In this document: piece after piece, positions 1 to 9,120 of the stretch
Position numbering within the stretch: position 1 is the stretch's first letter
Layout: each line of letters starts with the position of its first letter
Assembly: GCA_030652035.1 (NCBI GenBank)
Contig: JAUSBJ010000045.1
Location: forward strand, 46,250-110,249
DNA: 64,000 nucleotides
DNA from: Sulfurimicrobium sp.
GTDB lineage: Bacteria > Pseudomonadota > Gammaproteobacteria > Burkholderiales > Sulfuricellaceae
Direction of reading: 5' to 3'
Notes under the pieces: model-generated
Told to the model about the DNA's origin: nothing
Database searches by the model: none
The model's input: only the letters and a program-made list of their open reading frames with translations
Translations under genes and position numbers: made by a program

Positions 1-323
1 GGCAGAGCGCTTGCCGTCACGATGCGGGTTGGCATGGCGTCCACCGCAACGGCATAACCCCGCGCCCCCGGCCCGCGCGTGACAATAATCTTGGCCACGC
101 AGTCCGGCGGCAATTGCGCCAGCTCTGCCGCCAGCAGGGCCGCATCGGGGCAGCGCAAATTGAGCGCCGCGCAATCCGCCGCCAGCTTGGCATATTGCCT
201 CGGCCAGCAGCGCGAAACGCCCCCCACCCGTTTCAGGGTGCGGAACACGCCATCCCCGTAAAGCAGGCCGCGGTCATTGGCAGGCACTAGATCCGAAGGG
301 GTGCCGTTGATGAGTGTTATCAA
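1..323 (-). CDS. pabC: Aminodeoxychorismate lyase PabC (partial, 3' end outside window)
   Basis: The minus strand reads open from position 323 to the window edge, giving about 107 residues that include LINGTPSDLVPANDRGLLYGD and VFRTL. This is the N-terminal hallmark of the class IV PLP fold used by aminodeoxychorismate lyase, which turns 4-amino-4-deoxychorismate into p-aminobenzoate and pyruvate for folate synthesis. The catalytic lysine would lie in the missing C-terminal part. The in-frame stop upstream leaves a TTG at 323-321 as the only reasonable start, and no strong ribosome binding site is visible. The gene diverges from mutS. The ORF track omits it because it runs off the edge. D-amino-acid or branched-chain aminotransferase is possible, but the NDRGLLYGDGVF block fits PabC best. 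Confidence 0.85.
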   Translation of the reverse strand, partial: MITLINGTPSDLVPANDRGLLYGDGVFRTLKRVGGVSRCWPRQYAKLAADCAALNLRCPDAALLAAELAQLPPDCVAKIIVTRGPGARGYAVAVDAMPTRIVTASAL

Positions 324-475
324 ATCAGAAAACGTCGAGAGAAAGCGGCATTCTACCCGGTGCCTGTCTCAGGAATAAAGTACAAAGCAAAAGCACAGCA
401 CGTTTTTCATCCCTTGCCTCAAGGTATGCGGTTAAAATCCGGCTTTAATTGAATTACGCGCAAAAATACCCCGCT

Positions 476-3037
476 ATGGAATCAAGCAAGGACATTGCAA
501 AACATACTCCCATGATGGTGCAGTACCTGCGCATCAAGGCAGAACACCCCGGCATGCTGCTGTTTTACCGCATGGGAGATTTTTACGAACTATTTTTCAG
601 CGATGCTGAACGGGCGGCGCAGCTCCTGGGCATTACTCTCACCACGCGCGGCGCTTCCGCGGGCGAGCCGATCAAGATGGCGGGCGTGCCCTATCATGCG
701 GCCGAGCAATACCTCGCCAAGCTGGTCAATCTGGGGGAAGCCGTTGCCATCTGCGAGCAGGTGGGCGACCCGGCCACCTCGAAAGGCCCGGTGGAGCGCA
801 AGGTGGCGCGCATCATCACGCCCGGAACGCTCACCGATGCCGCCCTGCTTGACGACAAGCGCGACAGCCTGCTGCTGGCTGTCACAGCCAACAAGAGCCA
901 GCTCGGCGCAGCCTGGCTGAACCTGGCCAGCGGCCGCTTCACATTGATGGAAATGGCACCGGAACAGCTTGCCGCGACGCTGGAACGGCTCGGCCCGTCG
1001 GAAATCCTGTACCCGGACGGCTTCACCCATGCCGCCCTGGCCAGTACAAAGTGCGCCACCAAGGCGCTGGCGCCCTGGCAATTCGACCTGGATTCCGCCC
1101 GCAACAAGCTCACGGCCCAGTTCGGCACACGCGACCTGGATGGCTTCGGCTGCACCGGTTTGAATCCGGCGATAGCCGCCGCCGGCGCACTGCTGGAGTA
1201 CGCCCAGACCACGCAATGCGGCAAGCTGCCCCATATTCAGGGCCTCTCCGTGGAGCGCGAGAGCGACTTCGTGCGGCTCGACGCGGCAGCGCGGCGCAAT
1301 CTGGAAATCAGCGAAACCCTGCGCGGCGAAGCGGCGCCCACCCTGCTCTCCATGCTCGATACCTGCGCCACCGGCATGGGCAGCCGGGCCCTGCGCCACT
1401 GGCTGCACCATCCGCTGCGCGACTATGGCACCCTGCGCGGTCGCCAGGACGCCATCGCCACGCTGCAGGGCGATGGCGGCAGCGCGCCCGGCCAGAGCAT
1501 TTACAAAATTCTGCGGCAGTGCGCGGACATCGAGCGCATCACCGGGCGTATCGCCTTGCGCAGCGCCCGTCCGCGCGACCTGTCCGGCTTGCGCGACAGC
1601 CTGGCCCTGCTACCCCAGTTGCAGGACGTCCTGAACGATCTCGACAGCCCGCGCCTCAGGGAGCTTAACCTCGCCACCGAAGCGCCGCAGCACATCACCG
1701 ATACCTTGCGCCTGGCGATCATGGAGGAGCCCAGCAGCGTGCTGCGCGAAGGCGGCGTCATCGCCACCGGATATGACGCCGAACTGGACGAGTTGCGCGC
1801 CATCCAGAGCAATTGCGGCGATTTCCTGCTGGACCTGGAAAGCCGCGAACGCGAACGTAGCGGAATCGCCAATCTCAAGGTCGAATACAACCGTGTGCAC
1901 GGCTTCTATATCGAGGTCAGCCGCGCCCAGGCGGACAATGTTCCGGAAGATTACCGCCGCCGCCAGACCCTGAAAAATGCCGAGCGCTACATCACCCCGG
2001 AACTGAAGGCTTTCGAAGACAAGGCCCTGTCCGCCTCTGAGCGTGCGCTGGCGCGTGAGAAACTGCTGTATGAAAACCTGCTGGATCTTCTCCTGCCCCA
2101 TCTTGCCGCTTTGCAGGCAATTGCCGCCACAGTGGCCGAACTGGACGTGCTGTCGGCCCTCGCCGAGCGTGCCGGCGCATTGAACCTGAGCGCGCCGGAA
2201 TTCTGCGACGAAGCCGTGATCGACATCCAGGCAGGGCGTCATCTGGTGGTGGAAAACCAGGCCGACAATTTTATTGCCAACGATGCCCGGCTTTCCCGCA
2301 CGCGCCAGATGCTGCTCATCACCGGGCCCAACATGGGCGGAAAATCAACCTACATGCGGCAGACCGCGCTGATCGTACTGCTGGCCTACTGCGGCAGCTT
2401 TGTTCCGGCCCAGCGTGCGCGCATCGGCCCGATAGACCAGATCTTCACCCGCATTGGCGCCTCTGACGACCTGGCCGGCGGGCGCTCCACCTTCATGGTG
2501 GAAATGACGGAAACCGCCAACATCCTGCACAACGCCACTGAAAACAGCCTGGTGCTGCTGGATGAAATCGGGCGCGGCACTTCCACCTTCGACGGCCTGG
2601 CGCTGGCCTGGGCCATCGCGCGCCAGTTGATCAGCAAAACCCAATGCCACACCCTGTTCGCCACTCACTACTTCGAACTGACCCAGCTCGCGCAGGAATT
2701 CAGACAAGTCGCCAACGTGCACCTCGATGCAGTGGAGCACCATGACCGCATTGTTTTTTTACACAGCGTGGAAGAAGGGCCGGCCAGCCAGAGCTACGGC
2801 CTGCAAGTGGCACAACTGGCGGGAGTGCCGGCAACAGTGATTCAGCAGGCCAAAAAAAGGCTGCTGCTATTGGAACAGCAAGGTTTTGAAAACAGCCCGC
2901 AGCAGGATCTGTTTGCAGCCACCCCTGCCGAGGAAGCCGAACATCCCGCGGTTGAAGCGCTGAAACAGCTGGACCCGGATGAACTCAGCCCCAAGGCAGC
3001 ACTGGAGCTGATTTATCAGCTGAAAAAAATGGGGTGA
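476..3037 (+). CDS. mutS: DNA mismatch repair protein MutS
   Basis: MutS recognises base mismatches and small loops and starts methyl-directed mismatch repair. The N-terminal mismatch-reading motif is visible in [12 protein letters not shown] (Phe-X-Glu). The Walker A box GPNMGGKST sits near residue 617, followed by the [12 protein letters not shown] Walker B/signature and a short C-terminal region. The ORF track begins at a TTG at 449. I prefer the ATG at 476 ([14 protein letters not shown]), because the conserved family start HTPMM-QYL follows directly, giving 853 residues, the usual MutS length. The gene stands alone, divergent from pabC and convergent with slyD. Its stop lies inside a heptad-phased inverted repeat. 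Confidence 0.97.
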   Translation: MESSKDIAKHTPMMVQYLRIKAEHPGMLLFYRMGDFYELFFSDAERAAQLLGITLTTRGASAGEPIKMAGVPYHAAEQYLAKLVNLGEAVAICEQVGDPATSKGPVERKVARIITPGTLTDAALLDDKRDSLLLAVTANKSQLGAAWLNLASGRFTLMEMAPEQLAATLERLGPSEILYPDGFTHAALASTKCATKALAPWQFDLDSARNKLTAQFGTRDLDGFGCTGLNPAIAAAGALLEYAQTTQCGKLPHIQGLSVERESDFVRLDAAARRNLEISETLRGEAAPTLLSMLDTCATGMGSRALRHWLHHPLRDYGTLRGRQDAIATLQGDGGSAPGQSIYKILRQCADIERITGRIALRSARPRDLSGLRDSLALLPQLQDVLNDLDSPRLRELNLATEAPQHITDTLRLAIMEEPSSVLREGGVIATGYDAELDELRAIQSNCGDFLLDLESRERERSGIANLKVEYNRVHGFYIEVSRAQADNVPEDYRRRQTLKNAERYITPELKAFEDKALSASERALAREKLLYENLLDLLLPHLAALQAIAATVAELDVLSALAERAGALNLSAPEFCDEAVIDIQAGRHLVVENQADNFIANDARLSRTRQMLLITGPNMGGKSTYMRQTALIVLLAYCGSFVPAQRARIGPIDQIFTRIGASDDLAGGRSTFMVEMTETANILHNATENSLVLLDEIGRGTSTFDGLALAWAIARQLISKTQCHTLFATHYFELTQLAQEFRQVANVHLDAVEHHDRIVFLHSVEEGPASQSYGLQVAQLAGVPATVIQQAKKRLLLLEQQGFENSPQQDLFAATPAEEAEHPAVEALKQLDPDELSPKAALELIYQLKKMG

Positions 3038-3115
3038 GACGGCGAGCAGGAGCAGTGGAGTTTGCTCCGAACCTGGTTTCTCCGCTCACCGCTTACCGTT
3101 CACGGCCCACCCTCT
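3036..3115. repeat. Heptad-phased inverted repeat between mutS and slyD
   Basis: The spacer between the convergent mutS and slyD genes has a left arm built on GGTGAGA/CGGCGAG/CAGGAGC/AGTGGAG and a right arm GCTCACC/GCTTACC/GTTCACG/GCCCACC. These are 7-bp steps in opposite orientation. A smaller hairpin GGAGCA...TGCTCC lies inside. The architecture matches the longer elements at 40.4, 43.0 and 50.2 kb, although the heptad sequence differs. It may act as a convergent-gene terminator; no T tract is present. Confidence 0.45.
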
Positions 3116-3609
3116 CAGTGATGGTGCCCATGCTCGCCGTGAGCGTGCTCATGAGCGATTTCATCTTTAGTGGCAGGGCGCACTTCGGTCACCTCGCACT
3201 TGAACAGCAAGCGCTGTCCAGCCAGGGGGTGATTGCCATCCACGACGACCTTGTCATCGGTGACATCAGTCACGGTGTAGAGAATCCAGTCATCCTCGCC
3301 ATCCCCAGTGCCATCCGCTGCGCCCTCGAACTGCATGCCGACTTCCAGCTTGTCATCCGGAAACTGGCTGCGTGGCTCGATCCGCACCAGATCGGCGTCG
3401 TATTCGCCGAAAGCGTGATCCGGCTCCAGGGTGATTTCACACTTATCACCCACTGCCTTGCCTTGAAGCGCCTCTTCCACAGTCGGAAATATGCCGTCAT
3501 AGCCGCCATGCAGGTAGCTCACGGCTTCTTCGCTGTTTTCCAGCACCTCGCCCTCGCTGTTGCGCAGCTCGTAACGGATCGATACAACGGTATTTTTTGC
3601 AATCTTCAT
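3115..3609 (-). CDS. slyD: FKBP-type peptidyl-prolyl cis-trans isomerase SlyD
   Basis: This is a cytosolic proline isomerase, chaperone and metallochaperone of the SlyD family, 164 residues long. The N-terminal FKBP half (VVSIRYELRNSEGEVLE, then HGGYDGIFPTVEEAL) surrounds an insert-in-flap domain (VGDKCEITLEPDHAFGEYD) and ends in the FKBP strand HPLAGQRLLFKCEV. The tail HEHAHGEHGHHH is histidine-rich like the nickel-binding tail of E. coli SlyD but shorter. The start codon overlaps the stop of the upstream bcp gene by four bases (ATGA), so the two are translationally coupled. A role in nickel delivery is inferred from the tail only. Confidence 0.93.
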   Translation of the reverse strand: MKIAKNTVVSIRYELRNSEGEVLENSEEAVSYLHGGYDGIFPTVEEALQGKAVGDKCEITLEPDHAFGEYDADLVRIEPRSQFPDDKLEVGMQFEGAADGTGDGEDDWILYTVTDVTDDKVVVDGNHPLAGQRLLFKCEVTEVRPATKDEIAHEHAHGEHGHHH

Positions 3610-4076
3610 GCTTGCTCCATGGTTTTCACGAGGCGCATCGCTTCAGCGGCATGGCCGCGGGGATTCACGCTGTAGAGCGCGTGACGCAATACACCCCGTT
3701 TATCAATAATAAAAGTGGAGCGCACGATCCCCATTTTCTTCACGCCGTCCTTTTCTTTCTCTTGCCAAACACCGTATTTCTCGCACATTTCCCCCTCCGT
3801 ATCAGCCAGCAGACGGACTGACAAGCCATGCTTGTCGCGAAATGCCGCGTGGGAAATGCAGTCATCCCGGCTGATCCCGAGCACCTCGGTGTCCAGATGA
3901 CCAAGATCTTCTTCCAGTTCGCTGAACTCGATCGCCTGGATGGTGCAGCCCGGTGTATCGTCCTTTGGATAGAAATACAGGATCAGATTCTTGCCCTTGA
4001 AGTCTTTCAGGCCCAGCATTTCCATATCGGAATCAGGCAGACGAAAAGCGGGGGCGGGTTGTCCAATTTCTGGCAT
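3606..4076 (-). CDS. bcp: Thioredoxin-dependent peroxiredoxin Bcp/PrxQ
   Basis: This 156-residue protein is a Bcp/PrxQ peroxiredoxin that reduces hydroperoxides with electrons from thioredoxin. The peroxidatic cysteine is Cys44 in DDTPGCTIQAIEF, preceded by the FYPKDDTPG loop. In E. coli Bcp the resolving cysteine lies five residues later; here that position is not Cys (GCTIQAIEF). The enzyme therefore either uses one of the later cysteines (RDDCISH or GEMCEKYG) or works as a 1-Cys form. It is the first gene of a two-gene unit with slyD, which it overlaps by four bases. Start MPEIGQPAPAF agrees with the family. Confidence 0.93.
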   Translation of the reverse strand: MPEIGQPAPAFRLPDSDMEMLGLKDFKGKNLILYFYPKDDTPGCTIQAIEFSELEEDLGHLDTEVLGISRDDCISHAAFRDKHGLSVRLLADTEGEMCEKYGVWQEKEKDGVKKMGIVRSTFIIDKRGVLRHALYSVNPRGHAAEAMRLVKTMEQA

Positions 4077-4175
4077 CGGGATCTCAATCTTTTGTAAAAG
4101 GATATGGCGCGCACATTCTAACTGATTTTGCCAAACTGCTATACTTTAGGCTTTCCCATTTCGAATGGCACGACC

Positions 4176-5294
4176 ATGCGACTTCCCTTTCTCGGCGGCC
4201 TTACGCCGCAACAATTCCTGCACGAATACTGGCAGAAAAAACCGCTGCTGGTGCGTAATGCCTTTCCCGGTTTCGGCGGACTGCTGAGTCCGGACGAACT
4301 GGCCGGCCTGGCCTGCCTGGAGGAAGCTGAAGCGCGCCTGGTTCAGAACAAGGGCGACAAATGGCTGCTGCGGCGCGGCCCGTTCAGCGACGAAGATTTC
4401 CAGCGCCTGCCGCAAACCCGCTGGACACTACTGGTGCAGGGCGTCAACCTGTTCCTGCCGGAAGGCGCGGAGCTGCTTGACCAGTTCAACTTCATCCCGC
4501 GCGCCCGGCTGGATGATCTGATGGTGAGCTATGCGCCCAAGGGTGGCAGTGTCGGGCCGCATTTTGATCCCTACGATGTTTTCCTGATCCAGGGAATCGG
4601 GCACCGCCGCTGGCAAATCAGCACCCAGGGCGACCAATCCCTGCTGCCCGGTGCGCCGCTGCGCATCCTGAAGAATTTCCAGCCGGAACAGGAGTGGATC
4701 ACTGGCCCCGGCGACCTGCTCTACCTGCCGCCGCAATGCGCCCACTACGGGCTGGCGCAGGACGATTGCATGACCTATTCGGTCGGCTTCCAGGCGCCCT
4801 ATGCGCAGGAGCTCGCCACCCAGTTCCTGGTACATCTACAGGACGAAATCAAGCTCGACGGCATTTATCATGACCCGGAACTGAAAACCCAGTCTCATCC
4901 GGCCCAGATCAGCACTGCCATGGTGCGCAAGGTAAGCACGATGCTCAGCCAGATCCGCTGGGACCAGAGCCAAGTGGCTCGATTTCTCGGAAAATACCTG
5001 ACCGAACCCAAGCGCAGCGTTTTTTTTGATCCGCCCGCCCGCCCGCTCTCCCCGGCAAAATTTGCGCTACACGCAAAAAAAACCGGGGTAAAACTCGATC
5101 TCAAAAGCCTGATGCTGTTTCACGCCGACAAGTTCTACCTGAACGGCGAAAGCATCGATGCCAGCCCCGCCAGCTTCGTCGAACTCACCAGACTGGCTGA
5201 CCAGCGTGCATTACCCCCCGGTATGGAACTGGAAAGCGAAGTGGAAAACCTGCTGCACCAGTGGTACTGTGCTGGTTATATCGTGCTGGAATAG
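4176..5294 (+). CDS. roxA: Cupin/JmjC ribosomal protein L16 arginine hydroxylase (RoxA/YcfD)
   Basis: This is a 2-oxoglutarate/Fe(II)-dependent oxygenase of the YcfD family, known in E. coli to hydroxylate an arginine of ribosomal protein L16. The iron ligands appear as H129-x-D131 in GPHFDPYDVF and a distal histidine in PPQCAHYGLA. The N-terminal GLTPQQFLHEYWQKKPLL and the C-terminal winged-helix-like region fit the family. The ORF track starts at an upstream TTG (4128). I chose ATG 4176 (MRLPFLGGLTPQ), which gives 372 residues, essentially the E. coli length. It is followed after 13 bases by an unknown gene in the same direction. Substrate assignment is by family only. Confidence 0.9.
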   Translation: MRLPFLGGLTPQQFLHEYWQKKPLLVRNAFPGFGGLLSPDELAGLACLEEAEARLVQNKGDKWLLRRGPFSDEDFQRLPQTRWTLLVQGVNLFLPEGAELLDQFNFIPRARLDDLMVSYAPKGGSVGPHFDPYDVFLIQGIGHRRWQISTQGDQSLLPGAPLRILKNFQPEQEWITGPGDLLYLPPQCAHYGLAQDDCMTYSVGFQAPYAQELATQFLVHLQDEIKLDGIYHDPELKTQSHPAQISTAMVRKVSTMLSQIRWDQSQVARFLGKYLTEPKRSVFFDPPARPLSPAKFALHAKKTGVKLDLKSLMLFHADKFYLNGESIDASPASFVELTRLADQRALPPGMELESEVENLLHQWYCAGYIVLE

Positions 5295-5307
5295 AGGGCC
5301 TACGATC

Positions 5308-5811
5308 ATGTCTGAACAAACCACCCCTGCCAAACCCGAATATCGCCGCCTGGAGGGGCCGCTGGAATACGAACAGGCGATTGACACGATTATCCGGCAG
5401 GCCAGCCATCAACTGCGTATTTTCGATTATGACCTGCGCAATCAAGGCTACAACAGCCCGCAACGCTTCGAGTTGCTACAAAACTTTCTCCTTGCCAACC
5501 GCACCAACCAGGTAACTATCGTCCTGCATGACACACGCTACCTGGCTAGTGAATGCCCGCGCATGGTGAACCTGATCAGGCAGTTCAGCCACGCCATCAA
5601 TGTTTATCAAACCACTGCGGAAGCACGCGTCGCAAGCGACCCCTTTATCATTGCAGATGACGCCCACTTCCTGCACCGTTTTCATTATGAACATCCACGT
5701 GCGGCATTGAGCCTGCACGACAAGGAAGCCGCCCTTGACCTGATACGGCGCTTCAATGAGATCATGGAGCTCTCCGAACCCGCGGCACCCGCCACAACAC
5801 TGGGTTTATGA
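5308..5811 (+). CDS. Conserved protein of unknown function, PLD-like fold suspected
   Basis: The ORF track begins at 5158 inside roxA. The real start is most likely ATG 5308 (MSEQTTPAKPEYRRLEGP), giving 167 residues. The protein has no signal peptide or membrane span. The order helix, RIFDYDLRNQGYNSPQRFELLQNFLL, VTIVLHDTRYL, then PFIIADDAHFLHRFHYEHPRA resembles half of a phospholipase-D-like fold, with a late HRFHYEHPRA block but no canonical HKD motif. I recall this as a conserved proteobacterial DUF often placed beside roxA-type genes, but cannot confirm it. It is probably co-transcribed with roxA (13-base gap). Function is unknown. Confidence 0.75.
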   Translation: MSEQTTPAKPEYRRLEGPLEYEQAIDTIIRQASHQLRIFDYDLRNQGYNSPQRFELLQNFLLANRTNQVTIVLHDTRYLASECPRMVNLIRQFSHAINVYQTTAEARVASDPFIIADDAHFLHRFHYEHPRAALSLHDKEAALDLIRRFNEIMELSEPAAPATTLGL

Positions 5812-5950
5812 CCGCCTCAGCCTGGCATGGCATCAAATTCATCATGTCATGCCAGCAACATGTTATTAATCCATATTATTCAGCCTGGGGCCTAGCATTT
5901 TCCAGGGAAGGTGTATAGAATACTTCGCGTCGGTTGGCGCCCCAATTTTA

Positions 5951-5979
5951 TTGGAATAACCGGCACCATTTTTTATAAT
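5951..5979 (+). promoter_or_regulatory. Sigma-70-type promoter of the small lipoprotein gene
   Basis: A -35 hexamer TTGGAA and a perfect -10 TATAAT are separated by exactly 17 bases. Transcription would begin near 5986, followed by AAAGGA and the ATG at 6009. This is the cleanest vegetative promoter seen in the window and implies strong, independent expression. Confidence 0.7.
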
Positions 5980-6008
5980 TACATGTAATTTTTCAAAGGA
6001 AAGAAACA

Positions 6009-6215
6009 ATGAAACATTCCGTTCTGCTCGCCGCTCTGCTGGCCCTTTCTCTGTCTGCTTGCGGTAAAAAAGAAGAAGCCGCTCCTGCTCCTGCTGTAGA
6101 AGCACCTGCTGCTGTAGAAGCACCTGCTGCTGCTCCTGCTCCTGAAGCTCCTGCTGCTGACGCTGCTGCTCCTGCTGCTGACGCTGCTGCTCCTGCCGCT
6201 GAACCTGCTAAGTAA
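6009..6215 (+). CDS. Small Ala/Pro-rich lipoprotein
   Basis: This 68-residue protein begins with a classical lipoprotein signal (MKHSVLLAALLALSLSACG, lipobox LSAC, lipidated Cys18). The mature part starts GKKEE and then consists almost only of Ala, Pro and Glu/Asp in blocks such as APAPAVEAPAAVEAPAA. The mature chain would be an extended, acidic, unstructured segment of about 50 residues. The 3' half is encoded by a 21-bp direct repeat. A near-consensus promoter and a strong terminator frame it as a single-gene transcript. It could be a periplasmic spacer or an abundant small envelope lipoprotein; no known family is recognised. Confidence 0.8.
   Translation: MKHSVLLAALLALSLSACGKKEEAAPAPAVEAPAAVEAPAAAPAPEAPAADAAAPAADAAAPAAEPAK
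6151..6192 (+). repeat. 21-bp tandem repeat within lipoprotein gene
   Basis: Two perfect copies of a 21-base unit (6151-6171 and 6172-6192), rich in GCT/CCT codons, encode the PAADAAA-like repeats. The surrounding GCT-rich sequence looks like further degenerate copies, so length variation between strains would be expected. Confidence 0.8.
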
Positions 6216-6234
6216 TTCAGCACTCAGCGCTCAG

Positions 6235-6264
6235 AAAAAGCCAGCCTTCGGGCTGGCTTTTTTT
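6235..6264. terminator. Intrinsic terminator, probably bidirectional
   Basis: The 8-bp stem AGCCAGCC/GGCTGGCT with a TTCG tetraloop is preceded by AAAAA and followed by seven T residues. It ends the lipoprotein transcript. The A tract on the other side lets it also serve the convergent hydrolase gene ending at 6276. Confidence 0.9.
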
Positions 6265-6275
6265 ATGTCAAGCAA

Positions 6276-7043
6276 TCAAATAATCTGCCGCCATTCAAAC
6301 CCGGCTTCCTGTTCCGCAATTCCGATCCAATTCGCCTCGCAACTCAGCACCCGACTCAACGCCCTCCGGGCAAGTTCAGGCCGGTTGTTCTTGTCACTCA
6401 GGTGCGCTGCTAGAACATGCTGTAGCAGGCTCACATCCAGCCTACCCAGCAATGCCGCAGACGCTTCGTTATCCAGATGGCCGAAACGCCCCGCAACTCG
6501 CTGCTTCAGGCCGGGAGGATAGGGGCCGCTGCGCAGCATATCCACATCATGATTGCACTCCAGAACCAGCGCGTGACAACCGTTCAGAGTGGCTTCGATA
6601 TGGGGGGTTGAACAACCGGCATCGGTCAGTACGCCCAGACGCCGCGCTCCATCACCAAAGACGAACTGGGACGGTTCACGGGCATCATGAGGAACGGGGT
6701 ATGGCTCGATTTCAATATCGCCAATCATGAAACGATGATGGCAATCGAATAGATGAACGACCTGAGTGTCCTTGAATTGCGTGGAACTGCTGCTGAATGT
6801 GCCGTGAGTAAGCCAGACCGGCAAATTGTACTTGCGCGCGAAAGCTGCAACGCCGCCAATATGGTCGGCATGTTCGTGCGTCACGACAATGGCGCTGATG
6901 TCCTCTGCCGCGAGTTCCAGGCGCGCCAGACGTTTCACGGTTTCACGTATCGCAAAGCCGCAATCGAGCATTACCCGGGTATGCCCGGCCTCGACGACCA
7001 ACGCATTGCCACGGCTACCGCTTCCGAGGGAAGCGAACCTCAT
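6276..7043 (-). CDS. MBL-fold metallo-hydrolase (YycJ/WalJ-like)
   Basis: This 255-residue protein has the metallo-beta-lactamase fold signature THEHADHIGG (HxHxDH), with further metal ligands expected at VPHDARE, LTDAGCST and LECNHD. The opening MRFASLGSGSRGNALVVEAG matches the YycJ/WalJ branch, which in Gram-positives is linked to DNA repair exonuclease activity. In proteobacteria the function is not settled. It is the last gene of dapA-bamC-mbl: its ATG shares one base with the bamC stop (TAATG). Substrate is unknown; a phosphodiesterase or 5' exonuclease activity is the likeliest by family. Confidence 0.85.
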   Translation of the reverse strand: MRFASLGSGSRGNALVVEAGHTRVMLDCGFAIRETVKRLARLELAAEDISAIVVTHEHADHIGGVAAFARKYNLPVWLTHGTFSSSSTQFKDTQVVHLFDCHHRFMIGDIEIEPYPVPHDAREPSQFVFGDGARRLGVLTDAGCSTPHIEATLNGCHALVLECNHDVDMLRSGPYPPGLKQRVAGRFGHLDNEASAALLGRLDVSLLQHVLAAHLSDKNNRPELARRALSRVLSCEANWIGIAEQEAGFEWRQII

Positions 7044-8170
7044 TACTTCAGTTGTGCGTGCAGCAGCTTGAGGATTTTGGCTGCAGTGTCCGAGTTTTCA
7101 GCCTTGCCATCCTTGTTCAGAACTTGTACCTGCGAATTTTCCGCATTCTCTGTTACCTGGATGCGATATTGTTCCTTGCCCATGGCTTTGCTGTCACTGC
7201 TGTTCCAGAAAGCCAGTTTGGATAACAAGCCTTTCTCCTCCTTCTTGCTGTCGGCATCCGGATCGACATAGCGTACGAAATACAGCCCTTTAGAACGATC
7301 ACGATCCACTACGGTAAAGCCGACACGATCCAGGGCCAGGCCAACACGGCGCCAGGCACGGTCAAACGGATCCAGCACCAGCAGGGACTGTGAACCATCC
7401 TGGCCACGGTTGATCCTGGCACGTTCTTCCACGGGCACAGTGGCAATCTGTGTTTTGGCACGCGCCTCTTCAACCCCGAAGCGTACCATCAGGCGGCGCA
7501 GCATTTCGGCTTCCATTTCCGGGTCGGACGGGCGTGGCTGCCAGATGGTCCTGTTGCCACTACCGCCTTCTAGTACCTCGTACATGCCACGATGGCTGAT
7601 GTAAACTTCAGTGGTAGCCGCATCTTTCCCTCGCTCCAGACGGGTACGGAACTTGTCGCGCTCAGCCGTTGAGTAAAGACCATCAAGTACTTTGCCCAAT
7701 GCACTGCGAATCATATCCTGAGGAATCTTGGCGCGATCTTCTGCCCAATCCGTTTCCATCACGCCGGATTCTGGCGCTTCCGTTTTAATGATGAAACCCA
7801 GTTCCTGCCAGAATTCCTTTACCACCGGCCAAACCTGTTCCGGTGTTGCGCGCACCACCAGCCAGCGTTGACTTCCTGCACGCTCTACCGAAACCTTGGG
7901 CTGGTCTGGCAGCAAATTCGTGCCACCTGACTGGGGCTGTGCTGCACGCTCGCGATTGTAGGTTGAAAAAGTAGCACTGCCCTGCGGGTTCACATCCGGC
8001 ACCACAAACTTGCTGTCCGTGGAAGGTGCTGTCAGATCAGGCGGCACTTCCAGCGACGGCACCTTGCCTGCAGATTTGTAATCAATTTTCCGGCCTTCCA
8101 GAAAGGAAGAACTGCAACCCGCCAGCAATGCCAGGAGGGTGATTGGTAAAACCAGTTTGCGAAACATCAT
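7043..8170 (-). CDS. bamC: Outer membrane protein assembly factor BamC (lipoprotein)
   Basis: The 375-residue product carries a lipoprotein signal with lipobox LLAGC and then the unstructured BamD-binding segment RKIDYKSAGKVPSLEVPPDL, typical of BamC/NlpB. Two helix-grip domains follow. BamC is an accessory lipoprotein of the Bam machine that folds beta-barrel proteins into the outer membrane. The gene lies 10 bases after dapA, an arrangement shared with E. coli (dapA-bamC), which supports the call. Start may be either of two adjacent Met codons (MMFRK). Confidence 0.92.
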   Translation of the reverse strand: MMFRKLVLPITLLALLAGCSSSFLEGRKIDYKSAGKVPSLEVPPDLTAPSTDSKFVVPDVNPQGSATFSTYNRERAAQPQSGGTNLLPDQPKVSVERAGSQRWLVVRATPEQVWPVVKEFWQELGFIIKTEAPESGVMETDWAEDRAKIPQDMIRSALGKVLDGLYSTAERDKFRTRLERGKDAATTEVYISHRGMYEVLEGGSGNRTIWQPRPSDPEMEAEMLRRLMVRFGVEEARAKTQIATVPVEERARINRGQDGSQSLLVLDPFDRAWRRVGLALDRVGFTVVDRDRSKGLYFVRYVDPDADSKKEEKGLLSKLAFWNSSDSKAMGKEQYRIQVTENAENSQVQVLNKDGKAENSDTAAKILKLLHAQLK

Positions 8171-8180
8171 AGAATAACCT

Positions 8181-9056
8181 TCAGATCAGTTCTGCTTGTT
8201 TCATGGCGGCTTTGAGTGTGTCATGGAAAGCCGTCGAAAGCGGGGTAAGGGGAAGCCGGATACCATTGCCGATCAGTCCCATCTGCGCAACCACCCACTT
8301 CACGGGGATAGGATTGGCTTCTACGAACAATTTTTGATGCAGGGCAAACAGCTTTGCATTAATAGCCAATGCCGTGGGCAGATCGGCGCGGAATGCAGCC
8401 GAGCACATTTCATGCATCTTGCGCGGCGCCACGTTGGCGGTCACAGAAATCACGCCATGACCTCCGAGCAGCATGAATGCCAGCGCGCTGGCATCGTCAC
8501 CCGAATAGAGTGCAAAATCGGCAGGCGCGCGCAGGATCAGGTCCGTCCCCCGCTCCAGATTTCCGGTTGCGTCCTTGATGCCGATGATGTTTGGAATCTG
8601 CGTCAGACGCAGCACCGTATCGTTAGCGAGATCGCAAGCCGTGCGACCGGGGACATTGTAGAGGATCTGCGGAATATCCACAGCTTCGGCAATCGCTTTG
8701 AAGTGGCGGTAAAGGCCTTCCTGGGTAGGTTTGTTATAGTATGGCGTGACCAGCAGACAAGCATCTGCTCCCGCCTCCTTGGCGCAGCGCGTCAACTCGA
8801 TGGCCTCGCTGGTCGAATTGGCGCCAGTTCCGGCGATGACGGGAATCCGCCCTGCCACATGCGCCACTGTCGTGCGAATCAGCTGACAATGTTCTTCAAA
8901 ATTCACCGTCGGCGACTCGCCGGTAGTGCCTACGATCACGATGCCATCCGTGCCTTCCGCCAAGTGAAAATCCACCAGCGCACGCAGGCGGTCCAGATCC
9001 AGACTGCCATCCTCGTGCATGGGCGTCACAATCGCTACCAGGCTGCCTTTAAGCAT
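8181..9056 (-). CDS. dapA: 4-hydroxy-tetrahydrodipicolinate synthase
   Basis: DapA condenses pyruvate and aspartate semialdehyde in the first committed step of lysine and diaminopimelate synthesis. The Schiff-base lysine is Lys161 in [10 protein letters not shown], with Tyr133 (ILYNVPGRT) and Thr44/Thr45 (VGTTGES) completing the triad. The ORF track extends 26 residues upstream to 9134. I set the start at ATG 9056 ([13 protein letters not shown]), which gives 291 residues, the normal family length, and places the catalytic residues at E. coli numbering. It is followed closely by bamC. Confidence 0.96.
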   Translation of the reverse strand: MLKGSLVAIVTPMHEDGSLDLDRLRALVDFHLAEGTDGIVIVGTTGESPTVNFEEHCQLIRTTVAHVAGRIPVIAGTGANSTSEAIELTRCAKEAGADACLLVTPYYNKPTQEGLYRHFKAIAEAVDIPQILYNVPGRTACDLANDTVLRLTQIPNIIGIKDATGNLERGTDLILRAPADFALYSGDDASALAFMLLGGHGVISVTANVAPRKMHEMCSAAFRADLPTALAINAKLFALHQKLFVEANPIPVKWVVAQMGLIGNGIRLPLTPLSTAFHDTLKAAMKQAELI

Positions 9057-9120
9057 GAAGCCGTTTCCCGCAAAAAATGTGAAGTTTAACTGATTATCAG
9101 GGCTTATGAAACAGCACAGC

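Noticed and set aside
79-261. 60-codon plus-strand ORF at the window start
   Set aside because: Antisense to the pabC fragment, whose conserved motif is clear.
449-475. TTG start for mutS
   Set aside because: The ATG at 476 directly precedes the conserved HTPMM block and gives normal length.
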